Source of the DNA: Sophora flavescens
Lineage: Eukaryota; Streptophyta; Magnoliopsida; Fabales; Fabaceae
Direction: 5' to 3'
Assembly: GCA_030762895.1 (NCBI GenBank)
Contig: CM061067.1
Span: 172,358,518 to 172,422,517, forward strand
Length of the DNA: 64,000 nt
The translations under genes and the position numbers were made by a program. The notes under the pieces are model-generated. The model did not search any database. It was not told the DNA's origin and saw only the letters and a list, made by a program, of their open reading frames with translations. This document shows, in pieces, positions 11,201 to 24,137 of the stretch. Position 1 is the first letter of the stretch; each line of letters opens with the position of its first letter.

Positions 11201-14200
11201 GTGGCGTGATTTGGATGCGACAAGGGTGCTGGAAGATGCACAAACCTCATTTGATGGCATAAGATGGCCAAGCTGTGGTGGCCGAGTTCTTTGAGGTTAA
11301 GCTGCTATGGCCGAGCTCTGGTCGAGCTTTGGCTGAGCTCTCTATGATACCTTCTTCTGTTCTCCGAGGCCAAGCTGTGGTGGCCTATTTCTTCGAGGTT
11401 GAGCTACTATGGCGGAGCTTTGGCCGAGCTCTCTTTGATACCTTCTTATGTTCTTTGAGGCCAGACTGTGGTGACCGAGCTCTCTATGATACATTCTTCT
11501 GTTCTACGAGGCCAAGCTGTGATGGCCTAGTTCTTCGAGGTTGAGCTGCTATGGCCGAGCTCTAACCGACCTTTAGTCGAGCTCTCTTTGATAACTTCTT
11601 CCATTCTCCGCCATCATCATTCTCCATACTTCGGGATCGTGAAACTCCATTGCCCTTGTCGAAGCAGAGTTCCGAGGCACTCCGGGTCCGGGGTGTGTCG
11701 CACATAGTGATGTCGACAAGTAGACACCAAAACGTTAGTGTGAATCTTGGGTCTATGTGTAGCTACCTTATGCACAACTTGGCATGTTACGCACAAGACC
11801 GAACCCACATTAATTCGCCATACTCATTCTCAAGGGAGCGATGAATGTTTCTCAATGCATCAAAACGGGACTCCTTGACTCTAGGGAGACTAAGATGACT
11901 CAACTGAGAATATTATCCCAAGCACTGCCTTTTTTTTAAGAAAAAAATTAAATATACTTCTTTATATATGCTTTGCGGATCCAAGATAAACTAGGATATA
12001 TTCCGCAGTATTTGATTTTTAAATCAGTAAATCTACTAGGGTACGTGCAATATACACGCTAACACTTAAGCTCTTTAAGATACTTTCACTCTGGTAGCTT
12101 AAGTATTTTGTTAAACATGGCCTATTGTTTACTGGTTTTCGTCACACATAGGCCCTGTCATCAAATTATGCATTAAGCAAGAGAGAAAGATAGAGAACAA
12201 TATCACCTGGATCTTGAGATGTCACCCTTGGGAACCATTGTAGAAAAAACTTTCACTTTTCTTTTCCCGTGATCTACTCATTCCTCTATTAAGGCTCAGC
12301 TTCCACTTTCATCTTCTCAAAAAATTCAGTTTTAACAGCAATTTGTCCCCTATGTCTAAGCTTTTCAGCTTGGGCCAGGGTATTCCTTGCGCTAAGACAA
12401 TTATTTTGGGGTCAAGAGAGTATTTTATGTTCATTCTATATTGCATCTGTCTTATTTCCTATCATTATAAATCAATAAATATTTTCACATAAGAAAGTGA
12501 TTTATGCCAAGTCATGCGAGTCTAAAAATAAAGGAACAATGTCACCTGGGAATTTCGTCGAACACTTGGCATGCTTCGTGATATACAAATCCAGACCCAA
12601 TAATGTCTTGATGATTCAGCTCGCCACTCACACAGTCTCAATCATCCCTTTTCAACATTTCCATGCTTTCTGAGAAGGGTGAATATCTGTGCACCATTTT
12701 CACTACCTTCTGTTTTAATGTTGCGTAGGGGTAAGGACCTGGGTTGCCGATGACTGCATGATCGTGAGCAACGGTGGAAGGAACTGATGGTCTAGGCGTC
12801 GACCTCATGTCATAGAGATGGTGTGTGGTGGTTGCTGAATGCAAGGTGGAAGTGGAGGCTCTCCCCTCGCAAATCAGGGGCACGACCTAGTGCGGCATGC
12901 GATCTGGTTTGGCGTGAACGTGGATCCGCCTTTCTGAAGCGAAGGCAACACATCTGAGAAGAGATCACGAGATCCGGAGTGAGGCCGAGATGTTGTGGTC
13001 GGCAGGAGTGATAAGGAGTTTCACGCCTTTTACGTTTTTGACCTTTTTAGGTGAGAGTTTGGTGGAGGTACTTTTCTGAGCTCTTTGTTGGAGGTCAAAG
13101 GTAGAGGCCTATAGCGGCTCTGCCTCCAACGGCTGTGTCGCTGCCACCGGTGGTGGTTGAGTATATGGTCGGGGCAAAGTTTTACCTGTTGGTTTCCGAT
13201 TATTAGGCCGGTTAACGAGCCTAATAATTCTCCTTTTGATTATTTGGGTTTGGTGGCCGAGCTTTGACACTCGGTTAATACTTTAGGGTGGTAGGCTCGG
13301 TGACCATGATGAAGATCTCGGCCAATACACACAAGCCCCCCAGGCTCTGAGCTTTGAAAAAGTGAAAGAGTTTATCGAAGTTTCTATATTACCGAGCTTA
13401 GTCATACTTTGGCATTGAACTTTTTACCTTGTCCATTTGGGCTTCTAAAACCAAGTTTATCTTTCTTGGACTTAGTTGAATGTAACAAGACTTGATCTTG
13501 ACTATAACCTCATGGGTAATAATAGATATAATAAGAACATGTTCTGAATAGAAGATATTTCAATCTTGCCTTTAAGTTTAGATGCTGGTAGCTGAGATCC
13601 AGCTTATCAATGATTAAGGCTCAAACCGGCCTTTTGGAAAGTCAACTCAAACTCAGTCATTAGAAATTTACCTCAGGCTTGTGTTTCAGCAGAAATCTTT
13701 GATGCACACAAGATGCTTATCTTGAGAGTTTGAACTCGACTCCCCTTTTTTCGAGTGCAGCTTGGTCTTTGAAGCTTTTTATAACGATAGCTCTTAACCT
13801 TTCATCCGAGTAGCTCTTAACCTTTCATCCAGTGGGTTTTGAAATACCCACTAACCTTTCATCCTCTGTAATTTCCGAGCTTGGTGTAGGATAAGAAAAT
13901 ATCCTTCCTTTATCCCCATAAGCCCCCCAAGCTCTGAGCTTGAAATAAGCGAAAGAGCTTAAATGTCAACCCGCATATCTTAACACGTTTTTTGGTGCCG
14001 AGGACTTTGGATTATGATTTGCGGGAGCATTGCTAGGAAATTTGTTTTTTGTAGAACCAAGTCTTTCTTAGGTTATCGGCTTACTTGACCGAGCACTGCT
14101 CGGATTTTTGCACGGAGCCAAGTCTTACTTGGGATTCTGGCTTATTTGGCCGAACACTACCAGGATTTCCTTCAAGTCTTGGGTCTCTAACATGCATGAT

Positions 14201-14249
14201 CTGCTGCGTACATTATCTTGGTGCAAGGGTGTTCTGCTCGGCCTAGGCT

Positions 14250-14440
14250 TTTTAGTGCGAGGGAGGGAGCATTGCTCGACCTCGACTTGGTTTTTTGGTG
14301 CGAGGGAGCAATGCTCGACCTTGACATGGTTTTTCAATGCGAGGAGCATAGCTCGACCTCGGCTTTTTGAGCGAGGGAGCAATGCTCGACTTGGCTTTTC
14401 AAGATTGAAGGAGCAATGTTCGACCTCGACTTTTGGGCTT
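14250..14440 (+). repeat. VNTR, ~37 bp unit, about five copies (copy 3)
   Basis: Units with GAGGGAGCAATGCTCGACC are separated by CTTGGTTTTT-type spacers. The frame open at 14108-14470 runs through them in the same way as in copy 1. It is the shortest of the three related arrays. Confidence 0.7.
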
Positions 14441-14550
14441 CCGCCCTTTGTTCTTGGCCGACGATTTTAACTCGTGGCCCTTTAGTTGATTCTCATGTTC
14501 TTAAGCCAGCATATATTTGGCTTTTACTGGAATAGGGCCCTGACGCGAGC

Positions 14551-15106
14551 TTGGAAGCCGCAGCTGCTTATGCTCTCCGAGTCTCCTCCATCACCCGTTT
14601 TTCAATCCACGAGCTTTCTAATAATGTGAAGAAGATGAAAAGCATGAAGGCTGAAGCTGTCCGATCTTTACGCACTGGGGATGAGCTTAAAAAAGTCGTG
14701 GCAAAGTGTGAAGAGAAGGCTCGGCTAATTAGGAAATTGAAAACTCAAAATGTCGAGCTTGAGAAGACCAACTCCTCTCCTCAATCCGAGCTCTCTAAAG
14801 AGAAAAGAAAGCATTGACTTTCAGAGGGCTGCCAAGGCTTTAAAGCTTTCCCTTGACAATCTCCAGCAGTCTCTTGCTGTTGAGAAAAAGGCTAATTGCA
14901 AGCTTCAGTTCGAGTTGAAGGAAGCTGAAGCCCGGATCATTAAGGAACGTGTTTCCGGGTTCTCGCGTGCTATAAAACAAATCCAATGCTTTCTTCCTGA
15001 TTCTGATCTTTTGAGAGCCAGTGTGGACAAGGATTTTAATAAGGATGGTGTTATGGTTCCTTTGTATGAGGAAGAGGATAACCAAGAAGAAGAAGAAAAT
15101 GAGTAA
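14551..15106 (+). pseudogene. Coiled-coil protein remnant, best preserved copy
   Basis: The frame at 14551-14817 (88 codons) has MEAAAAYALRVSS, NNVKKMKSMKAEAV and KCEEKARLIRKLKTQNVELE. One frameshift near 14800 moves the coding to the frame ending at 15106, with LKLSLDNLQQSLAVEKKANC, FSRAIKQIQCFLPDSDL and an acidic end EEEDNQEEEENE. Both parts are heptad-like coiled coil. Same order as in copy 1, which supports a real ancestral protein of at least 190 residues here. No enzymatic motif is seen. A link with plant 'gypsy-type transposon' coiled-coil proteins is a recollection, not a demonstrated match. Confidence 0.55.
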
Positions 15107-15539
15107 GAAGAGAATAATGAAGAGTAGGTTGTGGGAGATGAGGAGAACAGAGGAACTGAAGTGGGCCGTGCTCGAGCCATCCTCGATTGCTCTTCCTCAA
15201 GTCAAGACATTATTGGTTCCAACCTTTATGGAGTCTTTGCTCATGGGAATGCCCATGAGTAACTTAGCAAATTTTTAAGATATTTTGTACTCTTGGCTAT
15301 GCCTTATGTACTTTTGCTCTATGAATGATAAAGATTTCATGCTTCGGGATCATTATCCTAGGCTCTGCCTTTTTTTTTCTAACTTATGGTATTTAATCCA
15401 AGCATTTGGATTTACTCGATTAATTTTCCTAAGTTTTTACTTGCCTTTTTATGCTTGGCATTTTAATTTGGCCTCGTGAGTGAGCTCTGCCAATCGTAGT
15501 TAACAATTTCAGGTTTTTCTTGATTACCTTTTGAGGTTC

Positions 15540-16410
15540 GGCCTTTTGATTTTAGCTCTACGACCACTTCGGCCAGCATTTCAATTACAGCTCAGTCATC
15601 CTCTTTAGGTTTTTGTTCATCTTTTTAGGTTCGTCATTTAGATTTTAGCTCTGGTCACCATTTCGGCTTGGCATTTCGATTTCAGCTTGTCAACCTCTTT
15701 AGATTGTTGTTTATCTTTTTGGATTCAGCATTTCGATTTTAGTCGGCTCGGCCATTTAGGCCCAAAGATTTGGATTTTAGCTAGGTCGATAATTTCGGCC
15801 CGACATTTCGATTATAGCTAGGTCAACCTTTTAGGTTCTTTGTTTTCCTTTTTAGGTCCTAGATTTCGACTTTAGCTCGATCGATTTTAGCTTGATCAAC
15901 CTTTTTAGGTTCTTTGTTTACCTTTTTAGGCCCGGCATTTCGACTTTAGCTCTGGCCAATTTTAGCTCGATCAACCTTTTTAGGTTCTTACCTTTTAGGT
16001 CCAAGATTTTGACTTTAGCTCGATCGTTTTTAGCTCGATCAACCTCTTTAGGTCTTTGTTTCGCCTTTTAGGTTCGACATTTCGACTTTTAACTCGATCG
16101 ATTTCATCTCTGGCCAACGTCTTTAGGACTTTGTTTTACCTTTTTAGGTTCGGTATTTCGACTTTAACTTGGTCGATTTCAATGCGGTCAACCTCTTTAG
16201 GACTTTGTTTTGCCTTTTTAGGTTCGCTCATTTCGACTTTAACTTGGTCGATTTCAAGCACGGTCAACCTTTTTAGGTTTTTGCCTTTTAGGCTTTTGTT
16301 TACCTCCTTAGTATTTTAATACCCATTTAGGTTATGGTTACCATTGTAGGTTCGGACGTTTGACTCCAAGACTCTGTTTTTGCTCTAGCCAACCTTTTTA
16401 GGTTGTTTGT
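15540..16410 (+). repeat. Minisatellite, ~60-75 bp unit (copy 3)
   Basis: Diverged units of the same TTTCGACTTTAGCTCG / CAACCTCTTTAGG / CCTTTTTAGGTTC pattern as 3840-4560. About a dozen units can be followed. The reading frame at 16056-16319 is only a translation of the array. Confidence 0.7.
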
Positions 16411-18280
16411 CCTTTTTCACTTTTTAGAGCATGGCGGTGACGCCATCCTGGAATTGGACTGTAATATTGGTGGCGTTATTTGGATGCGGAAAGGGTGTTG
16501 GAAGATACACAAACCGCGTTTGGTGGTATCGGCTCAACACCATGCGCAGTGCGGTGGGAAACACTCATCCCTTGAAGTGCATTGCTTTCCTTCTCAAAAA
16601 TTGATATTTCATGCTTCTCGGATTAGCAAGGCTTTATAGAAACAATATGATACTATCAAGAAATAGAGTTGATCTCGTCACGGTCGATCCTCGGTGAGTG
16701 GCCTCACGGCGAGTCCAAGCTCGCTCGGCTTGATGAAGTAAAAGCTGCTCGTGGAGGTCGAAGATCGGGTGAAGGCCGTTGGGTTTGTAATGGCCAACTA
16801 TCAACGAGGCCAACCCGTCATGACCGAGTTCACTTAGGTCGGGTCGCTATTCTCGTGCTCTCTAAGGTCAATCTGTGGTGATCGACTACCGAGCTCTCGA
16901 GGTACCTTCTTCTATTTTCCGAGGCCATGCTGTGGTGGGACGAGCTATCTAAGGTACCCTCTTCAATTCTTTCGAGGCCATGCTATGGTGGTCGAGCTTT
17001 CTAAGATACCTTATTCTGTTCTCCGCCATTATCGTTCTCCATACTTCGGGACCGTGAAACTCCATCGCCCTCGCCGAAGCAGACTTCCGAGTCACTCCGG
17101 GTCCGGGGCGTGCTGCACATAGTGACGTCGACAAGTAGACATCGAAAATGTTAGTGTGAACCTTAGGTCTATGTGTAGCTACCTTATGCACAACTTGGCA
17201 TGTTACTGTCAAGATCGAACCACATTAATTTGTCATACTCATTCTCAAGGGAGCGACGAATGCTTCTCAATGCATCAAAGCGGGACTCCTTGACTCGAGG
17301 GAGACTAAGATGACTCAACTGAGAATATTATCCCAAGCTCTGCCTTTTTTTTTAAGAAAAAAATTAAATATACTTCTTTATATCATGCTTTACGGATCCA
17401 AGATAAACTAGGATATATTCCGCAGTATTTGATTTTTAAATCAATAAATCTACTAGGGTACATGCAATATACACGCTAACACTTAAGCTCTTTAAGATAC
17501 TTTCATTCTAGTAGCTTAAGTATTTTTCTAAACATGACCTATTTTTTACCGGTTTTCATCACACATAGGCTTTGTCATCAAATTATGCATTAAGCAAGAG
17601 AGGAAGATAGAGAACAATATCACCTGGATCTTGAGATGTCACCTTTGGGAACCTTTGTAGAAAGAACTTTCACTTTTCTTTTCCCATGATCTACTCATTC
17701 CTCCATTAAGGCTCAGCTTCCACTTTCATCTTCTAAAAAAATTCAGTTTTAACAGCAATTTGTCCCCCTATGTCTAAGCTTTTCGATCAAGGCGAGGTAT
17801 TCCTTGCACTAAGACAATTATTTTGGGGCTAAGAGAGTCTTTTATGTTCATTCTATATTGCATCCGTCTTATTTCCCGTCATTATAAATCAAGAAATATT
17901 TTCACAGAAGAAAGTGATTTATGCCAAGTCATGCAAGTCTAAAAATAAAGGAACAATGTCACCTGGGAATTTCGTCGAACACTTGGCATGCTTCGTGATA
18001 TACAAATCCAAACCCAATAATGTCTTGATGATTCAGCTCTGCCACTCACACAGTCCCAATCATCCCTTTTCAACATTTCCATGCCTTATGAGACTGGTGA
18101 ATATCTGTGCACCCTTTTCTACCTTTTGTTTAAATTTCGCGTAGGGTTATGGACCTGGGTTGCCGATGATGGCATGATCGCGAGCAACGATGGAAGGAAC
18201 CGATGGTCCGGGCGTCGACCTCATGTCACCGAGATGGTGTGTAGTGGTCGCTTGAACGCAAGGCGGAAGTGGGGGCTCTC

Positions 18281-19080
18281 ATTCAACTAGAAGACCCATG
18301 ATCATAAAGAGGGCGTGCACTAGCTTTTAGTTGTTTTACTTTTACTTCAATAATTGGAAGGATTATGTGAGTAAGGTCCAAATTGCTAAGTCATGCATTT
18401 GGGTCAAGCCCACTTATTCTCCATGTCTTACACGAGTTTGTTGAACTTTGGGGGGGGCTTTAGCTTGCATGCTATAAGAAACTTCTAATTGGTTGTGTGA
18501 ATAAATTGTGTAAATTATGGGGTATTACACTTTTAATTTGAGAAGCAAGTGTAACTACCACATAATGAGTATGAGAGAGAGTCATAAAGGGATGAGGGGG
18601 CGTGAATTTGAATATGGTGGCTGCATGAATGTTCTGATGGCTGAGTTAAGGTGTTTTAGTGAGTGTTTTTAGTGTCATGATTAGGCTAATTAAGTGAAGG
18701 GTTATGTATTATCGTTTTAATTTTGGTGGCTGATTTTAGTTAGGCTTTTAGTGTGTTTAAGGTCATGAATTAGGCCAATTAAATGGGAGCTATGGATTGT
18801 TTGTGAAAGCCAAAAGTTCTGGCTAAGACCCTATTTGTACACGCCATTTACACTTGGAAATAGAACTTGGATGTTGAATCTTGGATTGAATTCAAGATTC
18901 TTGTGACGAACCTCGTAGGCTTATCAAACGACATATTTGTGGAGCCATCCATCTTATCATATTCCATTTTGTTTCTTTCTTCTTCTTATTTTGGTTCCAA
19001 AATTGGTTTCCCATTAACTTGTTAAGAATTCGACCAAAAAGATCATCAACAAGGCAACCTCACCATTTGGTTGTCATCAC
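18281..19080. other. Replacement segment within copy 3, no gene assigned
   Basis: This ~800 bp sequence stands where copy 1 has 6417-6928. The corresponding B-side segment (36835-37620) contains a frame of 106 codons at 37419-37739, but the A-side frame is interrupted, so I do not call a gene. A G tract in TTTGGGGGGGGCTTTAGC (A) is shorter in B, which looks like consensus error. Confidence 0.35.
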
Positions 19081-19472
19081 TTGGCCAAGTTGTGAGTCAA
19101 TCCCTTAATCTTGTATCCGATGTGCACCAGCGGGCAAGGACTCTTCGATGGTCTCTTGGTTCGGTCGGCACCTCTAATACACTTTAAGGGAGATCACCAA
19201 GGTTAACAAAAGTGTCTTCCTCTTAAGGTTCTCTCTCCTTTTATAGTTGAGTCATTCGATCCTCTTTCTTAGGATCGGGTCTATCTCTTCTTATCTCTTA
19301 TCTCTTAAGCCAACTTGATCTCCTTATTTGATAAGGTCTATCTCTTATACTGAGATCAAGTTGTTAGATAGACTTAGATAAGTGTTGTCTCTTAATCCTA
19401 CCTTTTCCTATCCTTATTAGATCGGATCTCCAAGCTCAGTGACCGAGCTTGCCACCTCGGCTAGTACATGAA

Positions 19473-19500
19473 CTAGTTTTGAACCCGTGCAACGCACGGG
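19473..19500 (-). mobile_element. Helitron 3' terminus: hairpin plus CTAG
   Basis: Read on the minus strand the sequence is CCCGTGCGTTGCACGGG (perfect 7 bp stem, 3 nt loop), then TTCAAAA, then CTAG followed by T. Helitrons are known to end in a GC-rich hairpin a few bases before CTRR and to insert between A and T. Here CTAG occupies 19473-19476, the base beyond it on the minus strand is T, and homology to the composite repeat stops just outside. All of this fits a genuine terminus. Confidence 0.65.
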
Positions 19501-22500
19501 CCATATTTTCTTTCAAAAATATAATGGTTTTGTATAGGTAATACTTATATGTTTTTGTTATATTTATATTATTTTATAATTTTATTAGTATATTTTTTTT
19601 TTATTTTTATAGATAAAATATTATTATTTTTTTATGTAATATATATTATGTTATATTATTATATTATTATATTATATAATTATGAGATATCATAAGAAAT
19701 ATTATACAATATAAGATTATATAATATTTTTTATTATTACATTAATATTATATTATTTATAAATTTAATTGATATTCATCAGTGTAAATATTTTTGCATT
19801 ATCAATTTATCATTGATTAACATATTATTAAATATTCTAAATAACGTACCACACACGGGTTATGTTTTATAAAATAAAAAAGCTTATGTTATATATTATG
19901 TTATATTATTATTTGACATATATTCTATTATATTATTATATTATATAATTATAAGATATATTATATAATGTAATATTATATATAAGTGACATGTGGGATG
20001 CACAGGACGACATTTGTCGCTCATGGACAGATTTAAAATCTAAGAAGATTTCATTATGTAGAAATAAAAACATATGGTTGAATCATGCAGAAATAAAAAC
20101 AATTTAAAAGTTCCTTGAAAAATTCAGTTGGCCATAACCAATGAGTATATAAATTTCAAAATAAACCAATTAAATGAAGAAAACATATATTAGGCGTCAT
20201 GGTTATATGTTGTATGATTAAGTTATGTCGGTGGTATGTATTGAATATAGAAAAGTGTAATTTTAAATTTTCGAGGTAGACATATTTTAAAATGTTTTTT
20301 TTTTGGATTAAAATGTTGTTATGTAAAATATAAAAGACAAATCGAATTTTTATAAGTTTAATTATAAAAATAATCACTAAATTATTTTGTCTCACATCCA
20401 ATAATCTACAACGATTCTATCCTGGATCCATGTCTTACATCTAATAACTGGAGTAAGAACTTTCAATTACTCCAAGAGAAAGGTAAGAGCTCCATTTATA
20501 TATATTCCATCTAAAGCTTCTTGCAAAGCATTGAATAGCTAATGATCATAAGGAACATGACATACATGATATCACATGTTGCACAAAATGTACTTTCTAG
20601 TTTCCACAAAACACTTCAAGAGTGTATCCCCGTGGGTGTTATTGGAATATATACAATCCATAAAATACATATGACATTGTAATATTCTTGACTTGGAGAG
20701 AAGATGATCGAAAGATACAAAATAGTGACTATAAATTAGAAGAATTCGTTTTATTCCTTTATCATACATAGTTATGAAAGCATCCCAAAGGTAGAAAATA
20801 AAATGATAAGTAGATGTGTTGTAGTAAGCCATACCAATCTTAATCCTTTAATAATCATTTTTTTTGTGGTGAGGGGGGCTATAAGTATAACTCACAATAT
20901 TTTTGCTTAATAAGATTATGTATTAGAAAATTCTTTCACTCTTTTTTATATTTAGTCATTATTGTGCCTCATACTTCATTTATGTAGGAATGAATAATAA
21001 TGAAATAAAGCCATCATATACCCCCTTGTAAACAAATAGAGAAATGAAGCAGAATTGGCCAAAATAAAGAAAAAGAGTGACCCTGTCTTAACATCTCAAA
21101 ATAAAGTGCTGAGTCCTTGACTATGAAACAATTCAAAATTCCCCACACCAATACCCAACTTCATAGAAAAGGGAGGAACATTTGTGTACTACAAAAGCTC
21201 ATACTTACAACTATTAAAATAATGAAATAATCTGTATTTGACAATCAATTGATTCAATAGGAATTATAAAAGAAATATTGTATCCGTAAACAATTATATT
21301 ATGTATGCTACATGGTAATTATAAGATAGGATATTAATATATTATTATATTTTTATGAAATATTTATAATGTTACATTATTATATTATATAATTATATGA
21401 TATAAGATATATCATAAGATATTTTTTGATTTATTTATTCTTTTTGTCTAGTGCAAGTTAATCATTTTTAGGAAATATATATTTATCTAGCATATTATTT
21501 TTTATTATATCTTGAAAATATATTTGATTTAATTCTCCTCTATCCCCATGCAAGTTAACAATTTTTAGAAAATATATTAATTTATCGTATTATATTTTTC
21601 TCTCTTGAAAATTTATTTGATTTAATTCTCATCTTTTTCTCCGTGCAAATGAACCATTTAAAAATATATATATTTATGTATTTATCTATGTAACATATAT
21701 TAGTCATCGTTTGAAAGTTACTTCATTAATGGAGTGAGATGATTGAGGATGGTAACACAAACTACTCAATTCTACCCAAACCCTGTCATTTTCATACCCT
21801 CAAAATTGGGGATTTGTGATTTTCCTCCACCTCTCATTCAACTTGCAAACAATGGAGTGATGTTTTTACCTTTTCACTTCTCTAATTTTATTAGATGCAA
21901 AATGCAAAATATGTTAATATTTAAAAATTAAAATAAATATATTAATTATAATTATAATAATACCATAAAAAATTAGTATGTGAGAAAAACTAATTATAAT
22001 TTGTGGTACTAAATTTGTTATTAAATAAAAGCATTAACAAAATAAAAGTATTTTGGTTCAAAAAAAACATTTAAGGATGAAAATTGTTATATTTATATTA
22101 AAACTTCCTACAACTTTTACGTTAACATTACATGAGTTCACACACAAAATACACATCAAATTTTTTTTTTTACAAAGAATACATATCAAAAACTACTTTC
22201 GTGGTAAATCTGTAATTTGTAAATTGCAAATTGCAAGATCTTGATACAATTTCCATATTACAAAATAACATACAAATACACATATCAATGTATCATAATA
22301 ATACTCACGTATCCATTCAAATACTCTAAACATATATAAATCGGCAAGTATTATTGTCAATTACATTCTTATTAAGCCTGAAAGCTGCAAATTCTATTCT
22401 ACTATTGGATTCCCTCTAATTCCCTCTAAGTTACATATATATAGTACCTCCAACCATGTCATGTGGTTTTCACCAAATGACAATGTAATACTTGCAGCGA

Positions 22501-24137
22501 AGACTTCCTCATCCACATTTATTAACCTCAATTAAAATAAAATTAAAACTACTAAATAACATCAATATGATAATATACAATTTTACTATATTGGAAGATT
22601 CTAAAATGCTTTCACTAATAAGCATAATCTAAATTTGAAAATTTCAGCAATGAAAAAACTTATCATACTTCTATTCTAGTCATATGAGATTCCCATTTGT
22701 TGAGAGACATCCTCTGCCATTTAACATATTGCAACGGGAAATGTAAGATTCCCAAGGTGATCTTGTTACAAATGTACCAAACATGGCATCTTCCAAAAAC
22801 ATCAAAATATCTATGAATTTTGGATTGAATGAGGAATCTTGTGTATGAAAGACATACTTTGTATAAAGACAGAAGAGGCTATGGTGAGCTATATATATCA
22901 ACATGCCGGCAAGAAAGGTGAAAAGTCTCTAAGAAGCAGCTCTAGATTCAGCAAATGCAACTTGTGTAAGAAAATTGTCTTTTAAGTCGTTGGAATTGGA
23001 AGTATTCACATTCCACTATTAACATTGAACATGTTACTGCCCTTCTTGCGGTTCATTATTCACCTTAGCCCATTAACTCTGTAACAAACAATAACCAGTG
23101 AGTCAAAACAAATTGAAAGACATTCATCACAATCATCAATTTCAGTAAGTCAAAACAAATGGAAAGACATTCATCACAAACAATAACCACCTCTGCCTTA
23201 CATATATATAACCACTTTTGATTATTATGCAGAAACATTAATGACCCAATCAAATGTGGGTGCTGTGTCATTATGCAGAAACCTTTGTGACAATCATCAT
23301 CGTATCGTCAGGTCGTGGAACCTAAAAATTGGACTAAATTTGGATGCTATATTTTCTGAAGTAATAAGAGTATGATATTCATTACTTTCGGACAATTGCT
23401 ATTCTTTTCTTATTTCCAAAATGAAAACCGATTACCTTCCTTTCTTAATACCACTACAACAACTTTCTTAATTCCAAATAACAATGCCCTTAATATCTTT
23501 CATGCACATTTCGACTTTAAATAATTGCAGCAAATTGTCTTGGTGATATCAAAAGTTTGCAAAATCTCACCTGCTCAAATAGCAAAATAGCTTATGCTAA
23601 GAGAATTCAAAAGCTAAGTTGTCAATGTTAATGACATCTTCTCGTATAGAAAAGGATGTTGCAATCTATTCGGAATTTCAGGTTTCATATACCAGTTAAA
23701 ATAGTTATGATTTGGGATATATACAGAGAAAACGTGCACAAAATATTCGTACAACTAATAAGAGCAGTAGAACAACCAAATATCATTACCCACAACCTAT
23801 GTAGCAAACAAAAACCAAAGTGGTCCGACTCTGACAACTTAAAGATACAAATTCATGATTATGATAAATATAATCCAAAGGGAGGATTGAGAATCGAAAG
23901 GATTAGGAGACATGTGAACACATTAATGCAAGTAATAATGACAAATTCATGCAGATAAAATTAGGAGACAGTTTGGACACTACTACCTTCAGAAAGGAGA
24001 AATATATACATACTACAATTGATAAAGTTATCCATCATCCGGGATATTGCAGATAAACCGATAAAGGTTCAGAAAACCGAGACGGGACCTTTGTTCCATT
24101 CCAACTAATTAGAGGTTTTTTCACTTCAGCTTGAGCC
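19501..24137. other. AT-rich interior, no credible gene
   Basis: 19510-19990 is an extreme TA-rich patch with many ATTATATTATAT words. A second hairpin-like CACACACGGG remnant sits at about 19852. At 23098-23190 a ~45 bp unit (GTCAAAACAAATTGAAAGAC and CATTCATCACAA) is repeated twice. Frames at 20572-20832 and 22680-22904 (minus) look non-biological in composition and resemble no family I know. Confidence 0.45.

Larger units (their letters stand above)
7862..13190 (+). mobile_element. Composite repeat, copy 2 (about 5.3 kb)
   Basis: It starts with the same TCGATAAAGTCC junction as copy 1 and follows the same module order. Differences: it lacks the ~120 bp segment found at 2383-2500 and 14113-14230, has the longest VNTR (8700-9135), has its own insert at about 10730-11200, and lacks most of the GC-richer block that copies 1 and 3 share. 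Copies 1 and 3 are therefore closer to each other than either is to copy 2. Confidence 0.6.
13200..19472 (+). mobile_element. Composite repeat, copy 3 (with replacement near its end)
   Basis: The leader joins the family at AACATGTTCTGAATAG (about 13537) after a partial 243 bp-type repeat. It then holds the VNTR (14250-14440), coiled-coil ORFs (14551-15106), minisatellite (15540-16410), GC-richer block (16430-17160) and AT-rich tail (17190-18160). At 18281 it leaves the copy 1 sequence and rejoins it at about 19080 (CTTGGCCAAGTTGTGAG). It ends at TAGTACA, immediately before the Helitron end at 19473. Confidence 0.55.

Noticed and set aside
16403..16881. Possible genes in the GC-richer block of copy 3 (frames of 70-78 codons)
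   Set aside because: The homologous DNA in copies 1 and 2 does not keep these frames.
22680..22904. 74-codon minus-strand ORF kept almost unchanged in the second copy (41219-41443)
   Set aside because: Conservation is meaningless if both copies are the same locus, and the sequence resembles no known protein.
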